64,000 bases of DNA from Erinaceus europaeus. Its lineage: Eukaryota > Chordata > Mammalia > Eulipotyphla > Erinaceidae. The position numbers and the translations under genes were made by a program. Shown here piece by piece: positions 31,086 to 42,659 of this stretch. The notes beneath the pieces were generated by a model. It was not told the origin of the DNA, did no database searches, and worked only from the letters and a program-made list of their open reading frames with translations. Location of the stretch: contig NC_080171.1 in NCBI RefSeq assembly GCF_950295315.1, forward strand, positions 91,001,516-91,065,515. The letters are read 5' to 3'. Positions within the stretch are counted from its first letter, which is position 1. Every line of letters begins with the position of its first letter.

Positions 31086-32399
31086 TTCTGAATGCACTCA
31101 CTGCCCTAGACACCCATGATAGCACATCTACTACCATGGACAGGTTCTGTGCCAGTGCTAGGGACAACAGTAGGAAAATATCACAAAAGTGATGGAAGGA
31201 GTATTTCTTTCCAGCCCCTGATATTTTTTCCCAGGAATAAGACTGCAGTTAGTGTGACTCTGGCCAACTATCCCTTTCCCTCTTTGTCCAGGGCTTGTGA
31301 TGATACTTATGGTATCTGATAAGTAAATGGAAAGCAAGAGTTTCAATTCAGTCATCCAGTTCCCCAGTCCTCCATTCCTCCAGTCCTCCTTCTTCCTTGG
31401 GAACAAACTTGAGATCTGAGCTTAAAGTTCTTCTCTATTCTCCCCTGTCCTAAGTCCTGCTTGGTAGGGCGACCATGCTGTAAGAGGACGGGGTAATTAA
31501 GTTCCACATAAACTTTTCCATTGTGTGGGTGACATTCCTAAATCTAAAAGTTGGTGAACAGAGCATACTGACTCCCACACTAACCAATAAGCTATCTTAG
31601 AGACCCCAACAACATACTCAGTCAGCCATACAATCTGTATCTATCTCCATTCTCACTTAAAACCTATCCCCATGTACTATTTGATCAACTAACACTATGC
31701 CATAGATAAATATTGACAATTCATCCATCCTCCAAACACCAAATTTGATACCTTTTTCTTTGTGTTTCTTTTCCTATCTTTGTTCCCAAACCCCCCTTCT
31801 GCCCACCTCTACTCCCTGCCAAACACATACACCGCAACCTGCCTCAAAAATTCTCTCCCACTCCACCTCAATCTCATTCTGCCAATGCAGGCAAAACCAG
31901 GTCATGCCACGAAACAATGCTGCATAGCCCGCCAGATTTTTTACTCAGCTCACAGATAACTAAAGAGACTATCTTCCAAGTTAATAGGGAAAGGAAATCT
32001 GGTGGGTTCAATTGCTGCTGATATGCATTTAAATGGCTGAATCTAGGAGGCAAATCTAAATGAGAGCAGAGGAGAGTCTGGGGCACTGGGGGAAATCTCT
32101 GTAATAACTGTGTGAGTCGAAGCAAATCAACAGAAAGCCATACACGCGCTTGGGGAGAGAGAGACTACTGTAACACGTGTGCTAGGAAACTTATTGGAAT
32201 CTTCATACTTTTAATATAATGGCATTAGTGCCCCGGTTCCTTATATATATAAACTTCAGCAGCCACATATAATAAACAGAGAGCTATTTCCCAGTGCATA
32301 TGATGCTTGGATGTGGGTACAGGGAGAGGGTGTTTCATGGTGTCCTTTCAAATCTGGGTGATATCACACATCCCTGAAGAACAGAGGAAGCCTTCCTTT
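31086..32399. other. Unassigned sequence
   Basis: 1.3 kb without a recognised gene. 31740-31900 is pyrimidine-rich. No family assigned. Confidence 0.4.
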
Positions 32400-32600
32400 G
32401 AAGGCATAGCAAACCTAGTTCAAAGCTAGGTTCTATCACAAACTAAATGACCTTGGACAGAAACTCTGTAGCATCCCATCTCTTGGACCATAAAATGGAG
32501 ATAATGATGTGTGACTCTCAGAGTTGAATTGAAAATTCAACACTTAGCTGAAAGCACTTGGCAAACACTAGGCACTTAGTAAATATCACTGATAACCCTG
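32400..32600 (+). mobile_element. MIR, sense
   Basis: AGCTAGGTTCTATCACAAAC, TAAATGACCTTGGACAGAAA, GGACCATAAAATGGAGATAA, ACTTGGCAAACACTAGGCAC. Confidence 0.85.
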
Positions 32601-32790
32601 GGTTTGAGTCTTGACTTTAAAGGAATTGAGTGACCTTGGGTAAGTGACATAACATTCCTGCCCCTGGGTTTCCTCATTGTAAGAGTGGAATGATGATAAT
32701 CCTTGCCTCAAAAAATGCAAAGTGCTGACAGTAGTACCTGCATTTCAAATGTGCTAGCTCACATTAATTTTCATCAGCAGCAGCATCCCA
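32601..32790 (+). mobile_element. Second MIR, sense, in tandem
   Basis: GGGTTTGAGTCTTGACTTTA, GAGTGACCTTGGGTAAGTGA, GGGTTTCCTCATTGTAAGAG, GATGATAATCCTTGCCTC. A separate head-to-tail MIR beside the previous one. Confidence 0.85.
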
Positions 32791-32849
32791 TCATAAATCA
32801 AAGATTGTGAAGTTTATAGAGCATCTAGATGCTCTGAGAAATAGAAGAC

Positions 32850-32939
32850 AACTAAATGAGTTGGGGAGATATGTCTTCAGGTGAGCAGAGGACTTGCATG
32901 TGTGAAGGCAAGCTTCACATGTACCAGAATTGAGCATTG

Positions 32940-32981
<42 letters not shown>

Positions 32982-33028
32982 CTCCTCTCTCTTCTCACCT
33001 CTCACTTCTCTCCTCTCTCTCATAAAAG
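32850..33028 (+). mobile_element. SINE, sense, with (TC)n expansion
   Basis: GAGTTGGGGAGATATGTCTT, TACCAGAATTGAGCATTGCT, (TC)n 32941-32977, then CATAAAAGTAATAAAAGG. Confidence 0.6.
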
Positions 33029-33029
33029 T

Positions 33030-33360
33030 AATAAAAGGAGCCAAGTACTGACACACCAGTTTAAACACAGACTACGAAAGACAAAAACAAGTGCAAGGAT
33101 CCCAGTGTCAGCAGTGCGAGCCCCCGCACCCCACCTGCAGGGAGATCACTTTACAAGTGGTGAAGTAGGTCTTCAAGTGTCTATATTTCTCTCTCCCTCT
33201 TTATATTCCCCTCCTTTCCCAATTTTTCTCTGTCCTATTGAATAAAAAGAAAAAAGGAATGAAAAGAAACAGGCTGCCTGAAGCAATGGAGTCCCAGTGA
33301 CTGGAAGCAAAAATTAACTAATAAATCAAAAAACAAACAAACATAAGGAAAAAAAAAAAA
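33030..33360 (+). mobile_element. SINE with long-type end, sense
   Basis: CAAGTGCAAGGATCCCAGTG, GCACCCCACCTGCAGGGAG, TCACTTTACAAGTGGTGAAG, CTGTCCTATTGAATAAAAAG, then CAATGGAGTCCCAGTGACTG and an A tail (33349-33360). Confidence 0.8.
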
Positions 33361-34039
33361 GAACTGTGAGATTATAATCCTGGTAACTGCTCTAGAAACC
33401 ATATTTCTTTTAAAAAATGGATGAAAGAAGTAGAATTATCCAAGAAAACATAATATGACTTGCTTACGATGTACAAATTCCATAAGACCATGGGGAAAAG
33501 AAAGGATTGTTCCATGTGGTCAGAAAAAGGCAGAACCTGGACTGGGTTGGGGATACTCAGAGAAGCATTTAAAATGTACTGAATTCTTCAAAAATGGATG
33601 ACCAGAGGGTTTAAAAAAATATGTTCTCCCTGACAGGAAATAATTAAGTAAAAACTTTGACGTATTTTGGAGGAAACATGGTGATTGGAGGCATCTTGCG
33701 CTCACCACCCCACCACAACCATGGTTGCCATCTCAACATCCTCCTTGGAAAGAGCCCACTTACAGCTCCTCCTCTGGTTTCAAAATGCAGCTGCATAGAT
33801 AGTGGTTTTCCATTAAGAAATCGCATCAGAATTTAGATATGCTACAAGTTCATTTTCCTTGATATTAGAAATATGAACATCAACTTCACTACTTCCTCTG
33901 GGCATGAGCAGAAGTCAGAAAGGAAGCAACAGGCCAAGTCATGAGGAAAGGGACTTGGATAACATCATTAGGACCTTAGATATTGAGTATGATGAGAATC
34001 AGGATTGAAAGAATAGAATGCCAGGAATATGTTCTACAT
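33361..34039. other. Unassigned sequence
   Basis: Nothing recognised. Open frames on the minus strand around 33520-33826 are not protein-like. Confidence 0.45.
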
Positions 34040-34340
34040 ATTTTTCATTATCATTATTATTATTATTATTATTGCCACTAAGGTTTTGATTGGGGCCCAG
34101 TGTTTGCATGAGAAATGAATTGTTTCTGGTAGCCATTGTTCCCTTCTCTCTGTTTCTCTCTATTTGATAACATAGAAAGAAATAGAAAGAGGAGGGAAAC
34201 AGAGAGAGAGAGAGAGAGAGGGAGAGATCTACAACCCTGCTTCACCACTCATGAAGCTTCCCCCATGCAGGTGGGGATCAGGGACCTAAACCCAATGGCA
34301 ATATCTATACTCAGTCAGATACACCACTGCCCAGCCCCCT
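34040..34340 (-). mobile_element. Old SINE with long-type end, antisense
   Basis: (ATT)n at 34052-34072, GATTGGGGCCCAGTGTTTGC, GGAAACAGAGAGAGAGAGAG, CTGCTTCACCACTCATGAAG, CATGCAGGTGGGGATCAGG, CACTGCCCAGCCCCC. Confidence 0.8.
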
Positions 34341-35321
34341 GATTTATATTTTTATGAGATCATTTTAGTTGCTTAGGGGTATAAGTGGGAGGATAGTTTG
34401 TTCTAGCTCTACTTACACATGGCTTTGACTAAGTGGCATGGATGAGGTGTTGTAATGGGGTCAGACTCATTTTCTATTATAAAACTGAGCCACAAGGAAT
34501 TCACTTATCAGATGTAGGTTGTGAGAAAAAGAATCAAGGCCTTTCATATTTATGACTCAAGCTATATGGAGGATGAGGAAATAAACTGGGTGAGAGAAAC
34601 TGAGGTGTGAATTTGGCAAGAAGGAAATCAAAGAGATCAGAGTACACTGATGTGACTAGGAAGAAATCTTTGTGACAGGGCAGTGGAATACGAACAGTGG
34701 ATTTTGAGTCTGCATTGCAGTAGCTTGCTTGGGCTCTTTTCCAGGTACAATGCAATGCTGTATGCCCCTATAATTCTCAGTCCTCCAGTGAAAGTTTGTC
34801 TGCATGACGCATGCTAGATAGAAGCATTTAAGTTGGCAGGGACAACCAACAAAAAAGAACTATCATCTCCATACATGACAGGAAGATTTCTTCCAAAGGC
34901 AGAGAACCAAAAGGAAACCCCAGAACAAGAATTTGTGAGTCAGGAAATTTAAGTCAGAATTGGTGGTAAAACTGTAAACTCTCAAGGTACCTACAGGAAA
35001 TCTTGAGATGTTCAGACTTCTACATAGAATAGAATGGGAATTTAAGTCAGGTTTCTCCAAATTCCAGGAGACCAAGAAATTCCAATACACACTAGTAATA
35101 TGAATATAGAAGAGACTACAGGAAAGAAGATATGTCATATTATTATTAAGAAAGGAGTGCAAAATTATAAATAAGATTTTTTTCTTATATCACAATTTTA
35201 TGGAATAATGTGTCTTGATATTACAGCAGTAACTTCCATAAGCCTTAATTTACATTTATTAACATAGGATTTATTTGTGTGTGAAAGATAGGTCAGCATA
35301 CATAACATATTATGTTATTCG
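34341..35321. other. Unassigned sequence
   Basis: About 1 kb with no recognised repeat. The open minus-strand frame from 35162 has no known homologue that I can name. Confidence 0.4.
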
Positions 35322-35332
35322 ACGTTTTCTTT

Positions 35333-35618
35333 TTATTTTATTTTATTTATTTATTCCCTTTTGTTGCCCTTGTTGTTTTATTGTTGTAGTTATTATTGTT
35401 GTTGTCGTTGTTGGATAGGACAGAGAGAAATGGAGAGAGAAGGGGAAGACAGAGAAGAGAGGAGGAGAGAAAGATAGACACCTGCAGACCTGCTTCACCA
35501 CCTGTGAAGCGACTCCCTTGCAGGTGGGGAGCCGGGGTTCGAACCGGGATCCTTATGCCGGTCCTTGTGCTTTGCGCCACCTGCACTTAACCCGCTGCGC
35601 TACAGCCCGACTCCCTCA
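35333..35618 (-). mobile_element. ERI-type SINE, antisense, best-preserved copy
   Basis: Reversed B box GGGGTTCGAACCGGG is intact (on the other strand GGTTCGAACC), and GTTAAGTGCAGGTGGCGC sits in the head region. Target duplication ACGTTTTCTTT at 35322-35332 and 35619-35629. Inserted at the tail edge of the antisense L1 that follows. Near-consensus sequence with CpGs in the head suggests a young copy. Confidence 0.95.
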
Positions 35619-35629
35619 ACGTTTTCTTT

Positions 35630-35975
35630 ATTGAGGATGTTAATGGTTTACAGTCTATGGTAAAATACAGTAGTTGATGCATGTGTGACATTTCTCAGTT
35701 TTTCGCATAACACTCTAACCCCCCACGTAGGTGTTCCTCTGCCATCATGTTCCAGAACCTGACTACTACCCCAACCCACCCCCACTACCTTCCACCCCAG
35801 AGTCCTTTACTTTGGTGCAATACAACAAATCTAGTCCAAGTTCTGCTTTGTATTTTCCTTTCTGCTATTTTTAAAGAAAATTTCTGTCTATGAGTGGGAT
35901 CATCCCATATCCATCCTCCTCTTTCTGGCTTATATCACATAACATGATTCCTTCAAGCTCCAGTGAGCTCCAGAG
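35630..35975 (-). mobile_element. L1 3' end, antisense, 5'-truncated
   Basis: Same segment as 24345-24650: GTTAATGGTTTACAGTCTATG, CCAGAGTCCTTTACTTTGGT, GCAATACAACAAATCTAGTC, GAGTGGGATCATCCCATATC, ATAACATGATTCCTTCAAGC. Confidence 0.8.
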
Positions 35976-36359
35976 CTTCTTTTTCCTTCATCTTTCTCTA
36001 ATGTTTCTAAACCACCAACAATGAAAATTTTATAACTAGAAAAATTATATATTAGGAGCAAAACTCCTAAAATGGGATCCCATAAACATCGGCATTTCTT
36101 TTAATGTAGATTGAAGGCCTAAGAGAACAGATCCAGCTCTTCCCAGCTCCAGACAACACATCCACAGTGGCAGAGCTGAACATGGAAGTGGAAGGTATCA
36201 ATTGGACTATCAATTCCAATACGCAGCAGTATCTTTGAAATGTACTGAGTCTTAGCCCTAGCCCCTTGCACTTCCCTCCCACCCCCACCCCCACATATAC
36301 CCATCCCAAGCCTGTATTGCTGATGTTTGAGACTCAAATATAAGATGGTTATTTACTGC
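35976..36359. other. Unassigned sequence
   Basis: No repeat or exon recognised. Confidence 0.4.
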
Positions 36360-36605
36360 CACCATATTTCATTTTTCAGGATTATTTATATTGGCAGAGC
36401 CGTGGTTACACTTGAACAGTTTTACCACTCTGGGCTGCTTTTTTTCAGTCACAGAGAGAAATACACAAAGGAGACAGAAAACACATACAGACAGACAGAT
36501 AGACAGACACAGAGTTTTCTCCAGTGTTATAAACCTCCCATGTGGTACTAGAACTTTAAAATGGACTGCCCACATGGCCAGGCACATATTCCACCTGGTG
36601 GGCTG
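36360..36605 (-). mobile_element. SINE, antisense, diverged
   Basis: TTTTACCACTCTGGGCTGCT, CACAGAGAGAAATACACAAA, (CAGA)n near 36490-36512, then CAGTGTTATAAACCTCCCAT, GTGGTACTAGAACTTT. Confidence 0.6.
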
Positions 36606-36739
36606 TCTCAAGCCTCATTTTCAGGATTCTTTCACCAGTTGTAAACTGCTGAGACCATTTCTGAATTTATCTTCTAAAACACCAACATCATCTTATCCTG
36701 GTAAAACTGAAACATACCAGTCATCTAAATTGTTCTCTT

Positions 36740-36870
36740 AATATTTATTGAGTATATTCCATGAGTCAGACATTGTTTTAAGAACTTTTTTTATTAGCCA
36801 TTCAATCTTCACATCCACCCTAATAGAGAAGGACTGTGCTTTTGTCTCATTTAGCATATAAAAGAATATG
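36740..36870 (-). mobile_element. MIR, antisense
   Basis: ATTTATTGAGTATATTCCAT, GAGTCAGACATTGTTTTAAG, CATTCAATCTTCACATCCAC, CCTAATAGAGAAGGACTGTG. Confidence 0.75.
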
Positions 36871-36879
36871 AAGGTTATG

Positions 36880-37345
36880 GAGGTTAATATTTTATTCACC
36901 AGAACTTCGTATCCCATCCACTCCCTTGATAGTTTTCCTATTCTTTATCCCTCTGGGAGTATGGTTCCAGGGTCATTGTGGGAAGCAGAAGGTGGAAGGT
37001 CTGGTTTCTGTAATTGTTTCGACAATGAACATGGGCGTTGACAGGTCAATCTATACTCCCAGCCTGTCTCTCTCTTTCCTTAGTGGGGTGGGGCTCTGGG
37101 AAAGTGGGGCTTCAGGACACATTGGTGGGGTTGTCTGTCCCCACCAATCATGCTAGCATCATGCTAGCATCTAGAACATTGTAGCTGAAAAGAGAGTTAA
37201 CATATAAAGCCAAACAAGTTTTTGACTAATCATGAACCTACAGGCTAGAATAGTGCAGATGAAGAGTTGTGGTGGTAGTTTTGTAGGTAGCTAGTAGGCA
37301 TATTTCAGTTATATTCCAAAGGGACTGTGGCTATACTAGTTATTT
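36880..37345 (-). mobile_element. L1 3' tail, antisense (copy 1 of adjacent pair)
   Basis: TATTCACCAGAACTTCGTAT, CCCTCTGGGAGTATGGTTCC, GTCAATCTATACTCCCAGCC, TAACATATAAAGCCAAACAA, TTATATTCCAAAGGGACTGT. Its A tail is not clearly retained. Confidence 0.75.
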
Positions 37346-38340
37346 TTTTATTTTCTTTATAAAAAGGAAACATTGACAAAACCATAGGATAAGAGGGGTG
37401 CAAATCCACACAATTCCTACCATCAGAAATCCTACCCCCAATAGCTTTCCTATTCTTTAACCCTCTGTATGAACCCAAGGTCATTGTGGGATGCAGAAGG
37501 TGGAAGGTCTGGCTTCTGTAATTGCTTCCCCTCTGAACATGGGCATTGAAAGATTGATCCACACTCCCAGCCTGCCTTTCTCTTTCTCTAGCGGGGTGGG
37601 GTTCTGGGGAAGCAGAGCTCCAGGGCACATTGTTGGGGCTGTCTATCCAGGGAAGTCTGGTTGGTATCATGCTTAGCATCTGGAATCTGGTGCCTAAAAA
37701 AATAGTAAACATATAAAGCCAAATAAGTTGTTGACTAATCAGGAACCTAAAGGATGGAGTAGTACAGAAGAAGATTTAGGGGTTCTCTATTTTGTAGGTA
37801 GCTAGTAAGGATATTTTAGTTATATTCCAAAGGGCCTGTGGCTATATTAATTTTTTTTTCTTTTTTCCCTGAGCCTGAAATCTGATATGCAGATGGATCC
37901 AACTTATTGTCTGGGGAGACAATGCCATGGCTAGAAAAAGGACCAGAAAGCTGTATCAAGGAAGAGTAGTTCCCAAATATGGGAAAGATGTATAAATATG
38001 GTTGACTATAAACCCTATCAAATTTATGTGATCTGGGGCCCATATTCATCTTAGGAGCCTATGTGACCTCTGAATCCTGTAGATCTGAGCTCACATTCAG
38101 GTGTAGCACAGAGTATGTTGTCCATCCCTTCGGAGGATGGAACATTATCTACCACTGTCAATCCAAGTTGACGGCAAAGTCCTATGGGGGCCCACAAAGG
38201 GGTCTGTTTTGTTGTTCCTGATAGAGATGACCAGTAACTGTGGAGAGAAGGATTTATTCAAGGTCTAGACCCATCATGTCTGTTCGGGAATCTCAGGACT
38301 CCCCAACTAGGGCCCCAGCTGATAGGGTAGCCTGATAGTG
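37346..38340 (-). mobile_element. L1 3' tail, antisense (copy 2, longer)
   Basis: Starts with T-rich tail, ACATTGACAAAACCATAGG, GGGGTGCAAATCCACACAAT. Repeats the same order as copy 1 and extends further upstream through CTGAGCTCACATTCAGGTGT and TAGCACAGAGTATGTTGTCC, matching the minus strand of the subtype at 18545. The longest tail in the window. Confidence 0.75.
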
Positions 38341-38569
38341 ACTAAATTGTCATCATTAAAGTATCTGGAGGCTAATTTTGTCCATGTTCTCAGCAGATCC
38401 GATGACAGAAGCTGGATTTTTGAGTCCATGCTCTTACACATCAAACTCTCCAGCCTCCAAGTGGTTATGAGGCCAGCTGTGTGTCAGGAGCTCAGCTATT
38501 GGGGTAGACACAAAGAAGAGTAAGCACCTTCCTTCAGAGAGCTCAGGGGTGGTATGCTTCCATCCAGTC

Positions 38570-38700
38570 AGTGCCACAGGAATCTGCTGGATTTACCACT
38601 GTGGGACCTTAATAAAATTACAGTTACTTACTCTCCTCTGTGGCTTCCTCATCTGCCAAAGAAATCTAAAATGATACCTAAAGAGTGCCTGGCAATGACT
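38570..38700 (+). mobile_element. MIR, sense, 5' part
   Basis: ACAGTTACTTACTCTCCTCT, GTGGCTTCCTCATCTGCCAA, AAATGATACCTAAAGAGTGC. Interrupted by the SINE that follows. Confidence 0.6.
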
Positions 38701-38703
38701 TAC

Positions 38704-38986
38704 CTGGCATAACACACACATTACCATGAATAAGGACCCAGGTACAAGCCCCTAACCAATGCATGGGAACAGTTTCAGGGGAGAAACTTCCTAATCACTG
38801 GAGCAAAGCTGTGGTGTCTCTCCTCTTTCTGCTTCTCTTCCACTTTCTATCTCTTATCCTCTATGCAATAAAAAGGGAAAAGAAGAGCAAATGGCTGCCA
38901 GGAACAGTGGAATCATATAGATACTCAGCCCAAGATGTAACTTTAGTATCCAAAATTTTTTTAAATTAAAAATCAAATAAAATTAC
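38704..38986 (+). mobile_element. SINE inserted into MIR
   Basis: GAATAAGGACCCAGGTACAA, GCCCCTAACCAATGCATGGG, AACTTCCTAATCACTGGAGC, TATGCAATAAAAAGGGAAAA, GGCTGCCAGGAACAGTGGAA and an A-rich tail. A short ACTTACCT at about 38698 and 38988 is a probable target duplication. Confidence 0.7.
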
Positions 38987-39065
38987 ACTTACCTTATGGG
39001 ACTATTGATAAAATGAGTTAATACAAGTGAAACACTTTGAAAAATGCTCTGACCAAATGTTCTCA
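38987..39065 (+). mobile_element. MIR, sense, 3' part
   Basis: TTATGGGACTATTGATAAAA, TGAGTTAATACAAGTGAAAC, ACTTTGAAAAATGCTCTGAC continue the MIR split by the SINE. Confidence 0.65.
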
Positions 39066-39279
39066 GTTAATGATAACTTGTGGGGATATTGTGAGAGCAT
39101 TGTAGAGCATAGGGAAACTCCCATCATAAAGATGGAGGTCTGAAAAGATACCCCACCTGTCAGTCTCTCCCTTTTAGGGATCAAACATGGAGGAGAAATG
39201 CTTTCCTGACTTTGTTTCCCCTTGTCAGTATCCCAAGCATCACAAGAACATACACCCCCAAACACTTAACTAATGCCCT

Positions 39280-39766
39280 TGTTATAAACCAAATGGTTTG
39301 CCTGCTCAAAAGTTCAATATAAGTTCACCTTCTTTGATCACATATACTTCATATATCAACATTCTGTCTTGACCAAAAGACTCTCCTTTCTATTTCCTTA
39401 ACCCCCTCCTCCACTTTGATCATAACTCCTCTCTCTATCTTATCTTTCTGTCTTCAAGGCTCCTCTCTGTATGCTTCTCCCTTGCTGGTATAATTAACAT
39501 GTTTCTCTAAATACCTTCAGCTAATTGACTCTCTTATCCAATTACCACTAATCATTCTGGAAATCTCCTCTACCTCTATCAATTCTCTTCATTCCTTAGA
39601 TCCTTCACCTTGAGGGTTCTGACCTTCAAAACCCATCATTATTGTCACATGTGAAAAATGTCCTTTGTTTCCTTCTCCTATTAAAACTCTGCTTTCTGTA
39701 CAATAAACAAATCATTTGCAACCAAGTGGTCTTCTGGTCTTTTTCTGTTGTTAGCTACTAGAGTTA
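39280..39766 (+). mobile_element. Candidate solo LTR
   Basis: 3' part reads like R-U5: TCCTATTAAAACTCTGCTTT, CTGTACAATAAACAAATCAT (AATAAA at 39702-39707), CAAGTGGTCTTCTGGTCTTT, ending GCTACTAGAGTTAGCA. The 5' boundary and target duplication were not found and no primer-binding site follows. Family unknown. Confidence 0.4.
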
Positions 39767-39824
39767 GCACGAAAGGCGAGTATTGACTTTTCCCCTCTGC
39801 GAGGTCCCCCACGCAAGCTATATA

Positions 39825-40640
39825 CAAGATGCTGGGTATTATACCCCAAACCCTATCAAAGGGGTTTTCCAAAGTTAACCCTATCACCAAATAATGTGAT
39901 GATAACAATAACTATCCATTGTCTTCTTGAACCCTAAGACAACAGGAACCTCACATTTCCACTATAGAGCCTATATTTCCCCCAGTCCTGGAACCTTAGG
40001 GGGGGCCCACTTTTCTGCATGCTGCTCTCAATTCAAATCAAATAATGTTGCATCCGCAGATCTCAACCTAATCAATGCAATGAGTGCCACCCCAACATGT
40101 TTCACTTCAGACTGTGACCAGAGACTTCAGGTGTGGAATGACAACCCTTCAGCTTCATCACTTGGGTGAGACCTTTCCTTTCATAGTATTCTCTAATTCC
40201 ATTCCAGGTGGTCCACTCCCCAATAAAGTCCCCAAACCTAGATATAGTCCAGGTCCCCTGAGATAGAGCATAGGTTCACACGTGCCCATAAACTAGGGAA
40301 AAATATATACCTGAAAGCAGAAGTACACAAGAGCATGCAGGGAATACTCCCCAACACTTCATCTGCACTATTCCAGTCTTTAGGTCCATGATTGTTCAAC
40401 AATTTGTTTGGCTTTGTATGTTAACTCTCTTTTCAGCCACCAGGTTCTGGACACTAGCAAGATGCTGATCAGACTTCCCTGGACAGACGACCCCATCAAT
40501 GTGTACTAGAGCGCTGCTTACTCAGTGCCCCACCCTACTAGGGAAAGAGAGAGGCAGACTGGGAGTATGGATCAACCAGTCAACGCCCATGTTCAGTGGG
40601 GAAGCAATTACAGAAGCCAGACCTTCCACCCTCTCACAGA
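39825..40640 (+). mobile_element. L1 3' tail, sense, truncated at its 3' end
   Basis: AAACCCTATCAAAGGGGTTT on, parallel to 22905. Runs through CTCTTTTCAGCCACCAGGTT and GAAGCAATTACAGAAGCCAG, then stops at CCTTCCACCCTC where an antisense L1 5' segment begins. The tail and A run are missing. Confidence 0.75.
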
Positions 40641-40707
40641 TGAGAATGGCTGTTCCTGCCTTTTTTTGTGGTCCAATAGCCTGTATGATAGTTTTCCATC
40701 TTTTCAC
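40522..40707 (-). pseudogene. L1 ORF2p endonuclease N-terminal fragment, fused to unrelated tail
   Basis: The first ~20 residues (KRWKTIIQAIGPQKKAGTAI) are L1 endonuclease. The frame then runs across the 40641 junction into the reverse of the L1 3' tail. The fusion frame is accidental and shows how abrupt the junction is. Confidence 0.7.
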
Positions 40708-42655
40708 TTTAGATCTGTGTTTGTCTTGTTGGATCAGGTGGGATTCTTACAAGCAGCATATGGTTGGGTTGTGTTTTCTGATCCATCTTCCCACTCTGTG
40801 ACTTTTAATGGGTAATTTAATCTATTGGCATTTACTGATGTTATGGATTAAATGTACTATAATGACATTACTCAACAATTCTTTATTTGCTTTGATATAT
40901 GGCAAGTATTACAGTGATTTTCTTGTTTATAAGAGGTCTTTTAGTACCTTTTTCAGGGAAGGCTTCATGATGGTTGCCTCCTTTAACTGTTGTCTGTCTG
41001 AGAAGGTTTTGATTCTTCCATGTAGCTTGAATGAAAGTCTAACAGCATATATTATCCTTGGTTGAAACCCTTTTATTTCAGGGCTTGATAGATATCTTTC
41101 CATTCTCTTCTGGCTTTTAGAGTTTGAGTGGAGAAGTCTGTTGATAGTCTTATTGATTTTCCCCAGTAAGTGACTTTTTGTTTTTCTCTTGCAGCCTTTA
41201 GGATCCTTTCTTTATCCTTACTTCTTTTCATTGTAACTATGATGTGTCTTGATGTCTTCAGGTTTGGGTTGATTCTGTTTGGGACTCTCTGGGCCACCTG
41301 AATCTTAATGTCCTTTCTGCTGTTTAGATCTGCGAAGTTTTCTTCTATTATTTCCTCTATAATGTTTATTTCCCCTTCCTCTCTTTCTCTGGTAGGCCAA
41401 TTATACGAATGTTAATTCTTTTGAGATCATCCCATATGTCTTTGTTGTTGTTTTCAGTGTTTCTCAATCTCTTTTTGAGCTTTTTTTTACCTGTTTCTTA
41501 GTTTTCTCTAGCTCATCCTCTGTCTGGATCATTCTGTTTTCTGCTTCCATTAAGCTGCTTTCCCTTCCCTCAGCTACTTTCTTCAGTTGTTATAGTATTA
41601 GCTTGTTCTACTAATTGGCCTTTTAGCTCAGCTATTTCAGCTTTCATTTCTCTAGTTACCTTGAGGTAGCTTGTATTTTATTTGAGGGTCTCATCTATTG
41701 TTTTCCTAATTTTGATAGCCCTTTCCTCCATAGTTGTCTTCATTTCTGTGATTATTAGATTTATTATTGCTTGCATACTTTTCTTATCTATGGTTACTTC
41801 TGACTGATTTTGAGTTTCTTCTGGACACCTCTCCTGATTCATTGTAGTAGCAGTTTTATTTGCACTTGATTTAACTGTTTTTTATTATTGATGTGGTTTT
41901 TATTTTTCTGTTCTTTTGTTCTTCAGTTGTTGTGTTTTGAGTACAAGTCACGCTATACTAAAGACCTTTATGCCAAATGTAGTCACCAACCTCAGAAATT
42001 ACAACAATAATAACTGAATCAAGGATTGATGCAGTTCAACCAATACCATTTAGCCAAACAACACCTCCAGTCCAAGAAAAAATAGCAAACAAACAAAAGA
42101 AAAAGACAGAGAACGGAAAAAAGGGAAAGCAAGATAGACAATTATGCAAATGTACTGCCCACTATATAAATTCTAGGGATAGAAAGAGGAGAAAGTAGAG
42201 AAGTAGAGAACACACACACACACACACACACCAGCCCACTCCGAATCAGATTTCTTCCCCAAAATAATTCACAAGCAAGTATCAGTTAATTCAGAAAGCA
42301 AAAAAAGGAGGAATAAAAGAATAAAAAAAAAGAAAAAAGGAAAAAAAAGGAAGAGCAGTGAAAGGAAGTTTTTTTTTTTTTAATTATCCAGGAGGAGGGG
42401 AAAAAGGAGAGTGGAGGGAAGAGGTAGAGAGAAACAAGTTCCTCTCACAATGCATAGGACACACAGTCACCCTATCCAGAGAATCCCAGGTTGCAAGCTG
42501 CTGCTTTTTGGAGCTCAAGGCAGCTGCTGCCCCAAAGTTGCCATCCTGGCTCCACTCCCACTTCAGTGGTCTATTCTTGTTATCCTTATTGAAGATACTA
42601 TGGTCCATACTCCCAGAAGAGTACAGGTTAGGGGAAGATGACTAGACAGCTTTGA
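40641..42655 (-). mobile_element. L1 5' portion, antisense (5'UTR-ORF1-start of ORF2)
   Basis: On the minus strand: leader region from about 42655, ORF1 coiled-coil region (about 41870-41300), ORF1p C-terminal domain (to about 40930), then the first ~60 codons of the ORF2p endonuclease, ending at 40641. Everything downstream in L1 is missing, the reverse of usual 5' truncation. A (CA)n run at 42208-42232 and A/T-rich slippage at 42300-42380 lie in the leader. Confidence 0.85.
41073..41297 (-). pseudogene. L1 ORF1p C-terminal domain fragment
   Basis: ORF1p is the RNA-binding chaperone of L1. This minus-strand frame reads QRVPNRINPNLKTSRHIIV, DKERILKAAREKQKVTY and DFSTQTLKARREWKDIY, the conserved RNA-binding and C-terminal domain. 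Only about 75 codons are open. The coiled-coil part lies upstream in another frame. Confidence 0.85.
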
Positions 42656-42659
42656 ACTT

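Noticed and set aside
40522..42655. Twin-priming inversion of one L1
   Set aside because: Twin priming places the inverted 5' part upstream of the sense 3' part. Here the order is reversed and the tail lacks its 3' end.
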